A program made the translations under genes and the position numbers. The notes under the pieces are model-generated. The model had not been told where the DNA came from and searched no databases. It was given only the letters and a program-made list of their open reading frames with translations. A stretch of DNA of 64,000 nucleotides from Lichenihabitans psoromatis (GTDB taxonomy: Bacteria; Pseudomonadota; Alphaproteobacteria; Rhizobiales; Beijerinckiaceae). This document shows, in pieces, positions 43,499 through 56,285 of this stretch (position 1 is its first letter; each line of letters begins with the position of its first letter). The DNA lies in NCBI RefSeq assembly GCF_004323635.1, contig NZ_CP036515.1, positions 1,254,501 to 1,318,500 on the forward strand, read 5' to 3'.

Positions 43499-46450
43499 CT
43501 AGGCCGCGAAGGCGTCGTCCATAAAGGCTTTGAGCTGGGCCAGATGTTTCGACATGAGACCCGTTGCAGTGGCGGCCGACGACGGTCGGCCGATATAAGT
43601 GGCGCGTTTGGCGGGTCCATTGACCTGGGTCAACACCCATTCGAGATAGGGATCGATATGCGACCAGGCGCCCATGTTCTTGGGCTCCTCCTGACACCAC
43701 GCAACCTGCGCGTTTTTGAAACGCGAGAGTTCGTTCACCAGAGTCTTCAACGGAACCGGATAAAGCTGTTCGACGCGCAGCAGATAGACATCGTTGATGC
43801 CACGCTTCTCACGCTCCTCATAGAGATCGTAATAGACTTTGCCGGAGCAGAGCACGACCCGACGGATCTTGTCGTCCGACACCAGCGTCGAGACATCGCC
43901 CTTCGCCGCATCATCGCGCAGCACGCGATGGAAGGAGGAGCCAGTCGCCAGATCCTCGATCGTCGACACGGCCCGCTTGTGGCGGAGCAGCGACTTCGGT
44001 GTCATCAGGATCAGCGGCTTGCGAATGTCCCGCTTCAACTGACGGCGTAGAATATGGAAATAGTTCGCCGGGGTCGTCACATTGGCGACCTGCATATTGT
44101 CTTCGGCGCACATCTGCAGGAAGCGCTCGAGCCGGGCTGAGGAATGTTCCGGCCCCTGCCCTTCATAGCCGTGTGGCAGCAGGCAGACGAGGCCCGACAG
44201 CCGGAGCCATTTGCGCTCGCCCGACGAAATAAACTGATCGAACACCACCTGGGCGCCATTGGCGAAATCGCCGAATTGGGCTTCCCACAGCGTCAGCGCG
44301 TTCGGTTCACTGAGCGAATAGCCATATTCGAACCCGAGCACCGCTTCCTCGGACAGCATCGAGTTGATGACTTCGTAGCGGGCTTGGCCGTCACGGAGGT
44401 TGTTGAGCGGAATGAACCGCGCTTCGGTCTCCTGATCGATCAAAACCGAATGACGCTGCGAGAAGGTGCCACGCTCCGAATCCTGACCCGACAGGCGAAC
44501 CGGACGGCCTTCGTCGAGAAGGGTCGCGAACGCCAAGGATTCAGCTGTCGACCAATCGATCCCCTGCCCGGTCTCGATCATCTTGCTTCGGCTCTCGAGA
44601 ATCCGGCTGATCGTCCGGTGGACGTTGAAGCCCTCCGGAAGCGTCGTCAGTGTTTTACCGATCTGACGAAGGGTCTCGACAGGGACCCCGGTCTGCCCGC
44701 GGCGGTCGTCCTCGACATCGGTCGCAACGCGAAGTCCCGACCAACGGCCATCCATCCAATCGGCTTTGTTGGGTCGATAGGTCTGGCCGGCCTGATATTC
44801 TTCCTCGAGCTTGTTGCGCCACGTCTTGCGCGCCTCTTCGACGTCGGCCTCGGCCAGCACGCCTTCATCGACCAGCTTCTTGGCGTAGATTTCGAGCGAT
44901 GTCGGATGCGAGCGGATGACCTTATACATGACCGGCTGGGTAAAGCCGGGCTCGTCGCCCTCGTTGTGGCCGAAGCGGCGATAGCAGAACATGTCGATCA
45001 CGACCGGCTTGTGGAACTTCTGCCGGAATTCGATCGCGATCTTGGCCGCATGTGTCACGGCTTCGGGATCATCGCCGTTGACGTGAAAAATCGGCGCCTC
45101 GATCATCTTGGCGGTGTCGGACGGATAGGGCGACGAGCGCGAGTAGCGCGGATAGGTCGTGAACCCGATCTGGTTGTTGACGATAAAATGGATCGAGCCA
45201 CCGGTGCGGTGTCCCTTGAGGCCAGACAGACCAAAGCATTCGGCGATGACGCCCTGCCCCGCAAAGGCCGCGTCGCCGTGGATCAGCAACGGAAGCACCT
45301 TAATCCGGTCGACTGTATCGTCGAGCTGATCCTGCTTCGCCCGGACCTTGCCGAGCACGACGGGATCGACGATCTCGAGGTGAGACGGGTTGGCGGTCAG
45401 CGACAGATGCACTTTGTTCGAGTCGAACTCCCGGTCGGACGACGCGCCGAGATGGTATTTGACGTCCCCGGACCCCTCGACATCGATTGGCGAGGAGGAG
45501 CCGCCCTTGAACTCATGGAAGATGGCGCGGTGCGGCTTGGCCATCACCTGGCTGAGCACGTTGAGGCGGCCGCGATGGGCCATGCCGAGCACGATCTCCT
45601 GCACGCCAAGCGCGCCGCCGCGCTTGATGATCTGCTCCAGCGCCGGGATCATGGCTTCTGCGCCGTCGAGACCGAAGCGCTTGGTGCCGGTATATCGAAC
45701 GTCGATAAACTTCTCGAACCCTTCGGCTTCAACGAGTTTATTGAAGATGGCGCGCTTACCCTCGCGGGTGAATGTGATTTCTTTGTCCGGCCCTTCGACG
45801 CGGGCCTGCATCCAGGCCTTCTCGTCCGGATCGGACATGTGCATGAATTCATAGCCGATGGTCGAGCAATAAGTGCGACGCAGGATCGGCACCATGTCGC
45901 GCAGGGTCGCAAATTCCAGCCCGAGCACGTTGTCGATGAAGATCGGGCGATCGTAATCGGCTTCGGTGAACCCGTAGGTCGACGGATGCAGCTCCTCGTG
46001 ATCGCGCTGAGGCTCGAGCCCAAGCGGATCAAGATTGGCATGAAGATGCCCGCGCATGCGATAGGCACGGATCATCATGATGGCGCGGACGCTGTCGCGC
46101 GTGGCGCGCTGAACATCAGCCTCGGAGATCGCAGGCCCGGCTTCGGGCTGCTTTGCCTTGATCTTCTCGGCGATCTTCTTCTCGCTGACACCCCAATTAC
46201 CATCGAGCGCTGAGACGATCTCGCCATTGGCCAGAACCGGCCAGCTGGCTTTTTTCCAAGACGCGCCTTCGGCCGACTGTTCTACCGTGGATCGATCGTC
46301 GCCCATCGATGCGAAAAAAGCACGCCATGTCGCATCGACGCTGTCGGGCGCAGCTTCGTAGCGGGCCTGTAAGGCCTCGATGTAAGCGGCATTTGCGCCA
46401 TCCAGGAAACTCGGATCGGAAATCGGTGAACTATCGTCCTGACGTGCCAT
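43499..46450 (-). CDS. sucA: 2-oxoglutarate dehydrogenase E1 component
   Basis: A 983-residue thiamine-diphosphate-dependent E1 subunit that decarboxylates 2-oxoglutarate and transfers the succinyl group to E2 (SucB). The N-terminal helix ([19 protein letters not shown]) is the E2/E3 interaction segment. Then come [64 protein letters not shown] (ThDP/Mg region with the conserved NNQIGFTT) and [18 protein letters not shown]. The transketolase-like C-terminal part has [40 protein letters not shown] and [11 protein letters not shown]. Third-from-last gene of mdh-sucC-sucD-sucA-sucB. Confidence 0.98.
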   Translation of the reverse strand: MARQDDSSPISDPSFLDGANAAYIEALQARYEAAPDSVDATWRAFFASMGDDRSTVEQSAEGASWKKASWPVLANGEIVSALDGNWGVSEKKIAEKIKAKQPEAGPAISEADVQRATRDSVRAIMMIRAYRMRGHLHANLDPLGLEPQRDHEELHPSTYGFTEADYDRPIFIDNVLGLEFATLRDMVPILRRTYCSTIGYEFMHMSDPDEKAWMQARVEGPDKEITFTREGKRAIFNKLVEAEGFEKFIDVRYTGTKRFGLDGAEAMIPALEQIIKRGGALGVQEIVLGMAHRGRLNVLSQVMAKPHRAIFHEFKGGSSSPIDVEGSGDVKYHLGASSDREFDSNKVHLSLTANPSHLEIVDPVVLGKVRAKQDQLDDTVDRIKVLPLLIHGDAAFAGQGVIAECFGLSGLKGHRTGGSIHFIVNNQIGFTTYPRYSRSSPYPSDTAKMIEAPIFHVNGDDPEAVTHAAKIAIEFRQKFHKPVVIDMFCYRRFGHNEGDEPGFTQPVMYKVIRSHPTSLEIYAKKLVDEGVLAEADVEEARKTWRNKLEEEYQAGQTYRPNKADWMDGRWSGLRVATDVEDDRRGQTGVPVETLRQIGKTLTTLPEGFNVHRTISRILESRSKMIETGQGIDWSTAESLAFATLLDEGRPVRLSGQDSERGTFSQRHSVLIDQETEARFIPLNNLRDGQARYEVINSMLSEEAVLGFEYGYSLSEPNALTLWEAQFGDFANGAQVVFDQFISSGERKWLRLSGLVCLLPHGYEGQGPEHSSARLERFLQMCAEDNMQVANVTTPANYFHILRRQLKRDIRKPLILMTPKSLLRHKRAVSTIEDLATGSSFHRVLRDDAAKGDVSTLVSDDKIRRVVLCSGKVYYDLYEEREKRGINDVYLLRVEQLYPVPLKTLVNELSRFKNAQVAWCQEEPKNMGAWSHIDPYLEWVLTQVNGPAKRATYIGRPSSAATATGLMSKHLAQLKAFMDDAFAA

Positions 46451-46574
46451 AAGGCCCTCGTCCTGCCGCCGGGCCAGAGGACAGGCTCGCGGTGTGATTG
46501 GAAATGAAGCCGCAACAAGCAGCGAATCGGCGCAATCAATTGCACCGACTTACACACACTAGATGGGCTTGCGC

Positions 46575-47462
46575 TTACCTATCCTTCAAGACGGTTAGCA
46601 AGGTTTTTCCAAGGCGAGCCGGTGAGGGCGATACTGTGATACCGGCCGCTTCCATGGCCGCGATCTTGTCGTCCGCGCCCCCTTTGCCGCCCGAGATGAT
46701 CGCGCCTGCGTGACCCATGCGGCGCCCGGGAGGAGCGGTGCGGCCGGCGATGAAGCCAACCATCGGCTTCCGGCGACCGCGCTTGGCTTCGTCGAGAATG
46801 AACTGTGCCGCGTCTTCCTCGGCCGAGCCACCGATCTCGCCGATCATGACGATCGACTCGGTCTTGGGATCGGCCAGGAAACGCTCCAGAATATCGATGA
46901 ATTCAGTGCCCTTCACGGGATCGCCGCCGATGCCGACAGCCGTGGTTTGGCCGAGGCCCTCCTGCGTGGTCTGGAACACCGCCTCATAGGTGAGCGTCCC
47001 CGAGCGTGACACGATGCCGACCGATCCGGGCTTGAAGATGTTGCCCGGCATGATCCCGATCTTGCATTCGCCCGCCGTCATCACGCCGGGGCAGTTCGGG
47101 CCGATCAGCATGGATTTCGAACCCGCGAGCGAGCGCTTCACCTTGATCATGTCGGCGACCGGAATTCCCTCCGTGATGCAGACGATGAGGCCGATTTCGG
47201 CGTCAATCGCCTCGCAGATCGCGTCGGCCGCGCCTGGCGGCGGCACGTAGATCACGGATGCATCGGCGCCGGTGGCCTGTTTGGCCTCGGCCACCGTGTC
47301 GAACACCGGCAAGCCCAAATGGGTCAAGCCACCCTTCCCGGGTGACGTGCCGCCCATCATGCGGGTGCCGTAAGCCAGGGCCTGTTCCGAATGGAAGGTG
47401 CCGTTTTTGCCGGTAAAGCCCTGGCAAATCACCTTGGTGCTTTTGTCGATCAGGATGGACAT
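46575..47462 (-). CDS. sucD: Succinate-CoA ligase (ADP-forming) subunit alpha
   Basis: A 295-residue alpha subunit of succinyl-CoA synthetase, which couples succinyl-CoA hydrolysis to nucleotide triphosphate formation. It starts [27 protein letters not shown] (CoA-binding Rossmann domain). It has [45 protein letters not shown] and the phosphohistidine segment [23 protein letters not shown] 47462 follows the sucC stop after 73 bases; the frame upstream of it is not protein-like. Confidence 0.98.
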   Translation of the reverse strand: MSILIDKSTKVICQGFTGKNGTFHSEQALAYGTRMMGGTSPGKGGLTHLGLPVFDTVAEAKQATGADASVIYVPPPGAADAICEAIDAEIGLIVCITEGIPVADMIKVKRSLAGSKSMLIGPNCPGVMTAGECKIGIMPGNIFKPGSVGIVSRSGTLTYEAVFQTTQEGLGQTTAVGIGGDPVKGTEFIDILERFLADPKTESIVMIGEIGGSAEEDAAQFILDEAKRGRRKPMVGFIAGRTAPPGRRMGHAGAIISGGKGGADDKIAAMEAAGITVSPSPARLGKTLLTVLKDR

Positions 47463-47535
47463 GGGTCGGATATCTCGCTCGGACGTCTTGGAACAGGCTC
47501 GGATCGAACCGTCGATAGATCGGGTGCTTAGAAGG

Positions 47536-48735
47536 TCAGGCGGCCTTTTGGACGGCGCCGACGATTTTCTGGGCGGCATCGTCGAGGTCGTCGGCCGGGA
47601 TCACGTTAAGGCCCGACTCGCGCAGGATCTTCTTGCCGAGGTCGACATTGGTGCCTTCGAGCCGGACCACCAACGGCACCGCAAGCCCCACCTCCTTGAC
47701 GGCGGCGATCACGCCTTCGGCGATCACGTCGCATCGCATGATGCCGCCGAAGATGTTGACCAGAATGCCTTTGACGTTCGGGTCGGCCGTGATGATCTTG
47801 AAGGCCGCCGTCACTTTCTCCTTCGAGGCGCCGCCGCCGACATCGAGGAAGTTGGCCGGCGCTTCGCCATAAAGCTTGATGATGTCCATGGTGGCCATCG
47901 CCAACCCTGCCCCGTTGACCATGCAGCCGATGGTGCCATCGAGCGTGATGTAATTGAGGTCGGATTTCGACGCCTCGATTTCCTTCGCGTCTTCCTCGGT
48001 TTCGTCGCGGAGCGCGAAGGCCTCAGGCTGGCGATACATGGCATTGCCGTCGAACGACATCTTGGCGTCGAGGCAGCGCAGTTCGCCGCTGGTGGTGACG
48101 ATCAGCGGATTGATCTCCAGCATCTCCATGTCCTTCGCGACGAAGGCCGTATAGAGCTGCGACAAGAGCCGCGCCGCACTCTTCGCAAGGTCGCCCTTGA
48201 GGCCGAGCGACTGGGCCAACAGCCGGCCATGATGGGGCATGATGCCGGTCGCGGGATCGACCGAGAAGCTGTGAATACGCTCGGGAGTCGAATGGGCGAC
48301 CTCTTCGATGTCCATGCCGCCTTCCGTCGAGGCCACAACCGACACCCGCGACGTGGTGCGATCGACCAGCATCGAGAGATAGAATTCCTTCTCGATGTCG
48401 GATCCATCTTCGATATAGAGCCGGTTGACCTGCTTGCCGGCCGGACCCGTCTGGATCGTCACCAGAGTCGCGCCGAGCATCTGTTCGGCGAAGGTTTTGA
48501 CCTCGTCGATCGAGCGGGCGAGGCGAACCCCACCCTTGTCGCCGGCCGACGCTTCCTTGAACTTGCCCTTGCCGCGACCGCCGGCATGGATCTGCGATTT
48601 GACCACCCAGAGCGGGCCGCCGAGCTCACGGGCCGCGGCCTCCGCCTCGCCGGCATGCATGATCGGCACACCCTTCGAGACCGGAACGCCGAACTCCTTG
48701 AGCACGGCCTTGGCTTGATATTCGTGAATGTTCAT
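47536..48735 (-). CDS. sucC: Succinate-CoA ligase (ADP-forming) subunit beta
   Basis: A 399-residue beta subunit with an ATP-grasp domain. It starts [22 protein letters not shown]. The nucleotide-binding segment is [24 protein letters not shown]. The metal and phosphate residues lie in [27 protein letters not shown], and the C-terminal part has [24 protein letters not shown] and [22 protein letters not shown]. It follows mdh by 67 bases and precedes sucD. Confidence 0.98.
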   Translation of the reverse strand: MNIHEYQAKAVLKEFGVPVSKGVPIMHAGEAEAAARELGGPLWVVKSQIHAGGRGKGKFKEASAGDKGGVRLARSIDEVKTFAEQMLGATLVTIQTGPAGKQVNRLYIEDGSDIEKEFYLSMLVDRTTSRVSVVASTEGGMDIEEVAHSTPERIHSFSVDPATGIMPHHGRLLAQSLGLKGDLAKSAARLLSQLYTAFVAKDMEMLEINPLIVTTSGELRCLDAKMSFDGNAMYRQPEAFALRDETEEDAKEIEASKSDLNYITLDGTIGCMVNGAGLAMATMDIIKLYGEAPANFLDVGGGASKEKVTAAFKIITADPNVKGILVNIFGGIMRCDVIAEGVIAAVKEVGLAVPLVVRLEGTNVDLGKKILRESGLNVIPADDLDDAAQKIVGAVQKAA

Positions 48736-48802
48736 CGCAGAAATCCTCGCCGTCGGAATGGCGTTGCGGCCGCAGGGGCAGCCTGATGCTGTGCGGCTGG
48801 GC

Positions 48803-49786
<984 letters not shown>

Positions 49787-49988
49787 CTAGATCGGTTGAC
49801 CGTGACCGGGTGGCAGATGAGGGGCCAGGCCGATCATCTGCGCGACGCTGAGACGGGCCGATACGGCCACCAACGATGCGGCTGTTTCACTCCAAACGGC
49901 GGTGAGTTGCAAGTAAAGGATGGCTAATCGGAGCCGAAAAGCGGACCGCCGCTCGCCGGTATACCGGGCCCGCGGGGCAGCGTTGCGA

Positions 49989-50753
49989 TTAGCCCCGGCC
50001 GACGAACGGCATGGCGGTCGCCATCACTGTCATGAATTGGACGTTGGTATCGAGCGGCAGGGTCGCCATGAAGGCGACGGCCCTCCCGACATCGTCTGGC
50101 GACATGGTCGGCTCCACCGCGATCGACCCATTGGCCTGCAGGACGCCGTCTTTCTGCTTCTGCGCCATTTCGGTATCGGCATTGCCGATGTCGATCTGAC
50201 CGCATGCAATGTCGTATTTTCGGCCATCCAGCGAGGCCGTTCGGGTCAGTCCGGTCACCGCATGTTTTGTGGCCGTGTAAGGCGCGGAATTCGGGCGCGG
50301 CACATAGGCCGAAATCGACCCATTGTTGATGATGCGGCCGCCCCGAGGCGATTGCGCCTTCATGATTTTGAACGCCTGCTGGATGCAGAGGAAGACGCCG
50401 GTCAGATTGATGTCGACCACGGTCTTCCATTGATCGAAACTCAGGTCTTCGAGCGGGATCCCCGGTGCGCCGACCCCCGCATTGTTGAACAGCACATCGA
50501 GACGCCCGTACCGGTCGCGAATGGCGCCGAAGACACGCTCCACATCGGCGGGTTGGCTGACATCTCCCGGCAGGACCAGCGTGGACGTCCCGTCCGGGTC
50601 GAGCGTGGCAGCGGCAGCCGTCAGCGCCTCTTCACGCCGTCCGGTCAAGGCAACCTGAAAGCCAGCCCCGAGCAAGGCGGCGACAGCGGCTTTGCCCACC
50701 CCCGTACCAGCTCCGGTGACGAGGGCAACCTTCAGCGGCATTTGCATCGACAT
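49989..50753 (-). CDS. Short-chain dehydrogenase/reductase (SDR)
   Basis: A 254-residue classical SDR. The cofactor motif TGAGTGVG (13-20), NNAG (90-93), Ser146 in NNGSISAY and the YxxxK pair Tyr159/Lys163 are all present, so it should be active. An Arg pair after the cofactor strand (TGRREEAL) suggests NADP preference. The substrate is unknown. It is on the same strand as mdh but 220 bases upstream of it. ATG 50753 is followed closely by an alternative ATG (MQMPLKV). Confidence 0.92.
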   Translation of the reverse strand: MSMQMPLKVALVTGAGTGVGKAAVAALLGAGFQVALTGRREEALTAAAATLDPDGTSTLVLPGDVSQPADVERVFGAIRDRYGRLDVLFNNAGVGAPGIPLEDLSFDQWKTVVDINLTGVFLCIQQAFKIMKAQSPRGGRIINNGSISAYVPRPNSAPYTATKHAVTGLTRTASLDGRKYDIACGQIDIGNADTEMAQKQKDGVLQANGSIAVEPTMSPDDVGRAVAFMATLPLDTNVQFMTVMATAMPFVGRG

Positions 50754-50978
50754 GGTGTGGTGACTCGCGTGGAAAGGGGCCTGATCCTCTGCTTGCCTCG
50801 AGGTTTGTCAAGCCAACGCGACGAGACAGGCCTTCCACGAGAAAAAGTCGCTCGGCGCGGCTTAATTCGGCTGTTCCGGACGCAAATTCATGACACTCAG
50901 GGTCTCTCTGCTCTAAATAGAGCGGAGCGGCAGCGTGACCCCGAGGTTCCGTCTCGGTCGTTTGTCGGAGGAGCCCTA

Positions 50979-51245
50979 ATGGAGCCGGTACAGATCAGGA
51001 TGGCACGGGCCGGGCTGAACATCAGCGTTGATGACCTCGCGTCGCGAGCCGGCGTGTCGCATGTCGATGTGTTGAACCTCGAGACCGGCGAAACCGCCGA
51101 GACGAGCGCGTTTGAGAAGATCAAAACCGTATTTGATACGGCGGGGATCGAATGGATCGGGCAGGATGGCGTTCGGTGCCGGAGCATCGCCGACGCATCA
51201 GCCACCATCCCGCTGGAGAAGCTCAACTCCTACAACGACGAGTGA
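50979..51245 (+). CDS. Small XRE-like helix-turn-helix protein
   Basis: An 88-residue protein starting at ATG 50979, with an excellent ribosome binding site (GGAGGAG, 5 bases upstream). The first 60 residues fit a Cro/C1-type HTH: QIRMARAGLNISVDDLASRAG as helices 1-2 and VSHVDVLNLETGE as the recognition turn. A helix (AFEKIKTVFDTAGIEWI) and a GQDGVRCR strand close the domain, the pattern common in short alphaproteobacterial transcriptional regulators. Target unknown. It is divergent from the SDR gene, and a small secreted-protein gene follows. Confidence 0.75.
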   Translation: MEPVQIRMARAGLNISVDDLASRAGVSHVDVLNLETGETAETSAFEKIKTVFDTAGIEWIGQDGVRCRSIADASATIPLEKLNSYNDE

Positions 51246-51331
51246 CCCCGCCTGCGCCGGACCGGCCTTTCGCCCCGTCTCTGGCGCGACGCATGACGAT
51301 GGATCCTATGACCCTGGAACGAGAGCCCGCC

Positions 51332-51793
51332 ATGTCCTTGACGTTCGCCGAGACCACCGTCGGAATGCCGTGCCCGCCCCTGCAGTCAGGCCCTCGGACT
51401 GGCTTGCTGGCCAGTGTCGTGCTGGTTGCTTTAGCGATCGTCCCCGCGTCGGCCTGGGCGGCGGACGCGTCCTATCCGTTCGTCGGGACTTGGATCCGAG
51501 CGGATCGTGTCTGCTCCGCGACCGCGATCGATGTCAGAATCTACACCGCGAAGGAGGTGACGTCCTCTCGCAGCCATTGCACCATTCGGCGCGTTGCATC
51601 GTCGGCGAATACATTCGAGCTGCTGGAAGAATGCCGTCGCGGCGAGCGGCATGGCAGTGTGACGGAAACCATCCGGATGACATCGCCGGACAGCATGATG
51701 CTGCGCCGGCAATATTCGCGCCTGAAAATCCCGCGAAGCGTCCGCTATGCCCGGTGCAACGCTGCATCCATACCGGCACATCCCGCCCATTGA
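51332..51793 (+). CDS. Small secreted Cys-containing protein, unknown function
   Basis: A protein of about 153 residues with a hydrophobic signal segment (GLLASVVLVALAIVPASAWA, probable cleavage before ADAS). The mature domain is about 110 residues and has four cysteines (ADRVCSATAI, SHCTIRRV, LLEECRRG, YARCNAAS), which could form two periplasmic disulfides. A conserved-looking end reads LRRQYSRLKIPRSVRYARC. Start uncertain: ATGs at 51293, 51308, 51332 and 51365 are all in frame. I do not recognise a named family. It converges on parB with a 16-base gap. Confidence 0.6.
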   Translation: MSLTFAETTVGMPCPPLQSGPRTGLLASVVLVALAIVPASAWAADASYPFVGTWIRADRVCSATAIDVRIYTAKEVTSSRSHCTIRRVASSANTFELLEECRRGERHGSVTETIRMTSPDSMMLRRQYSRLKIPRSVRYARCNAASIPAHPAH

Positions 51794-51809
51794 GGGCGGG
51801 GTTCTTCCG

Positions 51810-52739
51810 TTAGTCTTCGAGACCAAGACGCCGCGATAAGGTCGCCAGTTCCTCGGGCGATCCATAGCGGATGCGGATTTCGCCGGCGGCACCCTTCGGG
51901 CTATGCGAGACCGGGAGGCCGAGAGCGGAGCTAAAGGCGCGAGCGAGACGCTGGCTTTCGGCCGTCTTGGTCAAAGTCCGTCGTGGCGCGCTCATTTCGG
52001 GAGCATCTGCAGTAGCGGGTGCTTGTGCTTCCTGCTGAGCCAATTGCTCGATGTCCCGAACCGTCAATCCTTCAGCCACGATGCGGCGCGCCATGGACTC
52101 CGGATCATTGAAAGCCAACAAAGTCCGGGCATGGCCTGCAGACAACACGCCATCGACCACCATGTCGGTGACGGCGACAGGCAGTTTCAGCAACCGCATC
52201 GTATTGGCGACGTGGCTCCTGCTCTTGCCGATGATCTTGGCAAGATCGGTCTGCGAATAGCCGAATTCCTCGCCGAGTCTCTCGTAGCCCCGCCCCTCTT
52301 CAATGGCATTCAGGTCGGCGCGTTGGACGTTTTCGATGATCGCGAACGCGAGCGCTTCCCGATCATCCGCCTCGACCACGACAACCGGGACCTCGTCGAG
52401 TTCAGCCGCTTGAGCGGCCCGCCACCGTCGTTCGCCCGCGATGATCTCGTAGGAGCCGGCGACGTTGCGAATGGCCCGGACGACGATCGGCTGGATGATA
52501 CCATTGGCCTTGATCGATTCCGTGAGATCCGCCAAGTCGGTCTGGCTGAACTGCCGACGCGGATTACGCGGATTGGGACGGAGGAACTCAACCGCCACCG
52601 TCAATTGCTCACGCCCGGTTGCGGTCTGCTCGGCATTGGACGACGCGGTCGTGTCGGCCAGCAGCGCAGCCAATCCACGGCCTAATCTGGGGCGAGGGTG
52701 CTCGTCGCCGCCCATGCGGTCCTTGGTCCGTTGCGTCAT
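51810..52739 (-). CDS. parB: Chromosome-partitioning protein ParB (CTPase, parS-binding)
   Basis: A 309-residue ParB/Spo0J. The N-terminal LGRGLAALLAD is the ParA-contacting segment. The CTPase domain has LRPNPRNPRRQF, then IIQPIVVRAI and the arginine patch AGERRWRAAQ, then ENVQRADLNAIEEGRGYERL. The central HTH (YSQTDLAKIIGKSRSHVANTMRLLKLP) binds parS, and the C-terminal dimerisation domain ends LATLSRRLGLED. ParB loads at parS, spreads as a CTP-gated clamp and recruits ParA and SMC. It overlaps the parA stop by four bases (ATGA). Three parS-type sites lie 1.5-11 kb away. Confidence 0.98.
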   Translation of the reverse strand: MTQRTKDRMGGDEHPRPRLGRGLAALLADTTASSNAEQTATGREQLTVAVEFLRPNPRNPRRQFSQTDLADLTESIKANGIIQPIVVRAIRNVAGSYEIIAGERRWRAAQAAELDEVPVVVVEADDREALAFAIIENVQRADLNAIEEGRGYERLGEEFGYSQTDLAKIIGKSRSHVANTMRLLKLPVAVTDMVVDGVLSAGHARTLLAFNDPESMARRIVAEGLTVRDIEQLAQQEAQAPATADAPEMSAPRRTLTKTAESQRLARAFSSALGLPVSHSPKGAAGEIRIRYGSPEELATLSRRLGLED

Positions 52740-53569
52740 GCGGCCTGCTGTTCTTTCTCACGCTGGATGATTTCGGAGGCCAGTTTGAGATAGGCTTGGC
52801 TCCCGGTGCATTTGAGGTCGTAGAGCAGCACGGGCTTCCCGTGCGAGGGCGCTTCCGACACCCGCACATTGCGCGGAATGACCGTGTCATAGACCTTGTT
52901 GCCCATGAACTCGCGCACGTCGGCGACGACCTGATTGGCCAGATTGTTGCGAGGATCGAACATGGTGAGCAAGACGCCATGGATCGTCAAAGCGCTGTTC
53001 AGCGTCCGGCGAACTTGTTCGACCGTCGAGAGTAGCTGTGAGAGGCCTTCGAGGGCGAAGAACTCGCATTGCATCGGAACGAGAACGCTATCGGCAGCCG
53101 CAAGCGCGTTGATGGTTAACAGGCTCAACGAGGGCGGACAATCCACCAGCACGTAGTTGAAAATCGGACCATTCGGGCCTCCGGCCCCTGTGAGCGCGCG
53201 GATGGCGGTGCGGAGCTTGAACGGGCGGTCACGATGATCGGCGATCTCGACGTCGATCCCGAGGAGATCCATGGTGGCGGGCGCAACGAACAGATTCGGA
53301 ACCGCCGTCTGACGCGCCGCATCGGCTAAGGTCGCCTCGCCGGACAGCACATGATAGGTGGATGTCGTTCGCATCTTGCGATCGATCCCGAGGCCGGTCG
53401 AGGCATTGCCCTGCGGATCGAGGTCGACCAGAAGCACCTTTTCGCCGATGGCCGCGAGCGCCGTTCCGAGGTTGATCGCGGTCGTGGTTTTACCGACGCC
53501 CCCTTTCTGGTTCGCCAGAACAAGGACTCGAGCCGCCCTTTGGTGCGAAATCAGCGTGTCGATCGCCAT
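52736..53569 (-). CDS. parA: Chromosome-partitioning ATPase ParA
   Basis: A 277-residue ParA/Soj-type Walker ATPase whose nucleoid-bound gradient moves the ParB-parS complex. The deviant Walker A is ANQKGGVGKTTTAINLG, the switch I region is LLVDLDPQGNASTGLG and Walker B is YVLVDCPPSLSLLTIN. The CEFFALEGLSQLL and VRVSEAPSHGKPVLLYD segments are typical of chromosomal ParA. It is coupled to parB and lies 54 bases after rsmG, the standard rsmG-parA-parB order. Confidence 0.98.
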   Translation of the reverse strand: MAIDTLISHQRAARVLVLANQKGGVGKTTTAINLGTALAAIGEKVLLVDLDPQGNASTGLGIDRKMRTTSTYHVLSGEATLADAARQTAVPNLFVAPATMDLLGIDVEIADHRDRPFKLRTAIRALTGAGGPNGPIFNYVLVDCPPSLSLLTINALAAADSVLVPMQCEFFALEGLSQLLSTVEQVRRTLNSALTIHGVLLTMFDPRNNLANQVVADVREFMGNKVYDTVIPRNVRVSEAPSHGKPVLLYDLKCTGSQAYLKLASEIIQREKEQQAA

Positions 53570-53623
53570 TGCGACCGCTCCTTTCCAATGTTCGACGCAA
53601 GCGCTTCGCCGCCGAGCGGCGAA

Positions 53624-54294
53624 TCAGTCCCGTGTTCGAACCCGAACGATACGCGCATGTGGATGCGTTTTGCTCGGGATTGTTTCGTAGGCGAAGTCGC
53701 CAGCCTGCCCTGCAGCCCCGTCCGTCTCACCTGGGACGGCTTCATCGCCTTTGAGGAACAGCCCCACAGCGCCACCCTTGAGCAGAGTGTCGCTCATGGC
53801 GACGAGGTCGGGCAAGGGCGCAAGGGCTCTCGATGTCACGACATCAACAGATCTATCGAGTGTGGGCAGGACATTTTCGATCCGGCCCATGTGGACGCGG
53901 GCCGCTGATCCTGTCGCGCGCACTGCTTCGCGCAGGAATGCGCATTTCCGCTCGTTACTTTCGACCAGATCGACCCGCGCGCCATCGAGGTCGCGAATCA
54001 TAATTCCGATGACGATGCCCGGGAATCCCGCGCCTGAGCCAAGATCCACCCAGCGGCGAGCCATGGGTTCCAGCGCGACAAGTTGCGCCGAATCAGCGAT
54101 GTGTCGGGTCCACATCGTATCGAGCGTCGAGGGACCGATTAAATTCTTTATCGTCTGCCAGCGATGGAGCAGACCGACGAAGATCGCAAAGCGTTCCTCT
54201 GTTTCACGTGAAACAGGCACCATCGCGAGCGAATGCGCCCGGTCTGCTGAGTCGTCGATCGCCGCCCTTGCGCTTTTCTTCGATGCGGGAGGCT

Positions 54295-54298
<4 letters not shown>
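53624..54298 (-). CDS. rsmG: 16S rRNA (guanine(527)-N(7))-methyltransferase RsmG
   Basis: A 224-residue SAM methyltransferase that modifies G527 of 16S rRNA; loss gives low-level streptomycin resistance. The family segment [24 protein letters not shown] precedes the SAM-binding [18 protein letters not shown] and the [18 protein letters not shown] motif. The N-terminus contains VSRETEERF, whose codons form a perfect parS site. The start overlaps the mnmG stop by four bases (54295-54298). Confidence 0.96.
54199..54216. other. parS: parS centromere site inside rsmG
   Basis: CTGTTTCACGTGAAACAG is a perfect 18-bp palindrome containing the 16-bp parS consensus TGTTTCACGTGAAACA (54200-54215). It is read through as Pro-Val-Ser-Arg-Glu-Thr-Glu near the RsmG N-terminus, about 1.5 kb from parB. 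Confidence 0.95.
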
Positions 54299-56226
<1,928 letters not shown>

Positions 56227-56262
56227 GTCGGGACCGCATTCGGTAGGTCCACGCTCGCAACT

Positions 56263-56280
56263 CTGTTTCACGTGAAACAG
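56263..56280. other. parS: parS centromere site at the mnmE/mnmG junction
   Basis: CTGTTTCACGTGAAACAG, identical over 18 bp to the site in rsmG, lies 6 bases beyond the mnmE stop and just upstream of, or overlapping, the mnmG start. Confidence 0.95.
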
Positions 56281-56285
56281 CAATC

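Noticed and set aside
44144..46213. 689-codon plus-strand open frame opposite sucA
   Set aside because: Antisense shadow caused by high-GC codon use; no domain, sucA is unambiguous.
47398..48786. 462-codon plus-strand frame opposite sucC
   Set aside because: Antisense shadow of a textbook sucC.
49920..50978. Upstream part of a long plus-strand frame ending at 51245
   Set aside because: It is antisense to the SDR gene; only the last 88 codons, with their own GGAGGAG site, look real.
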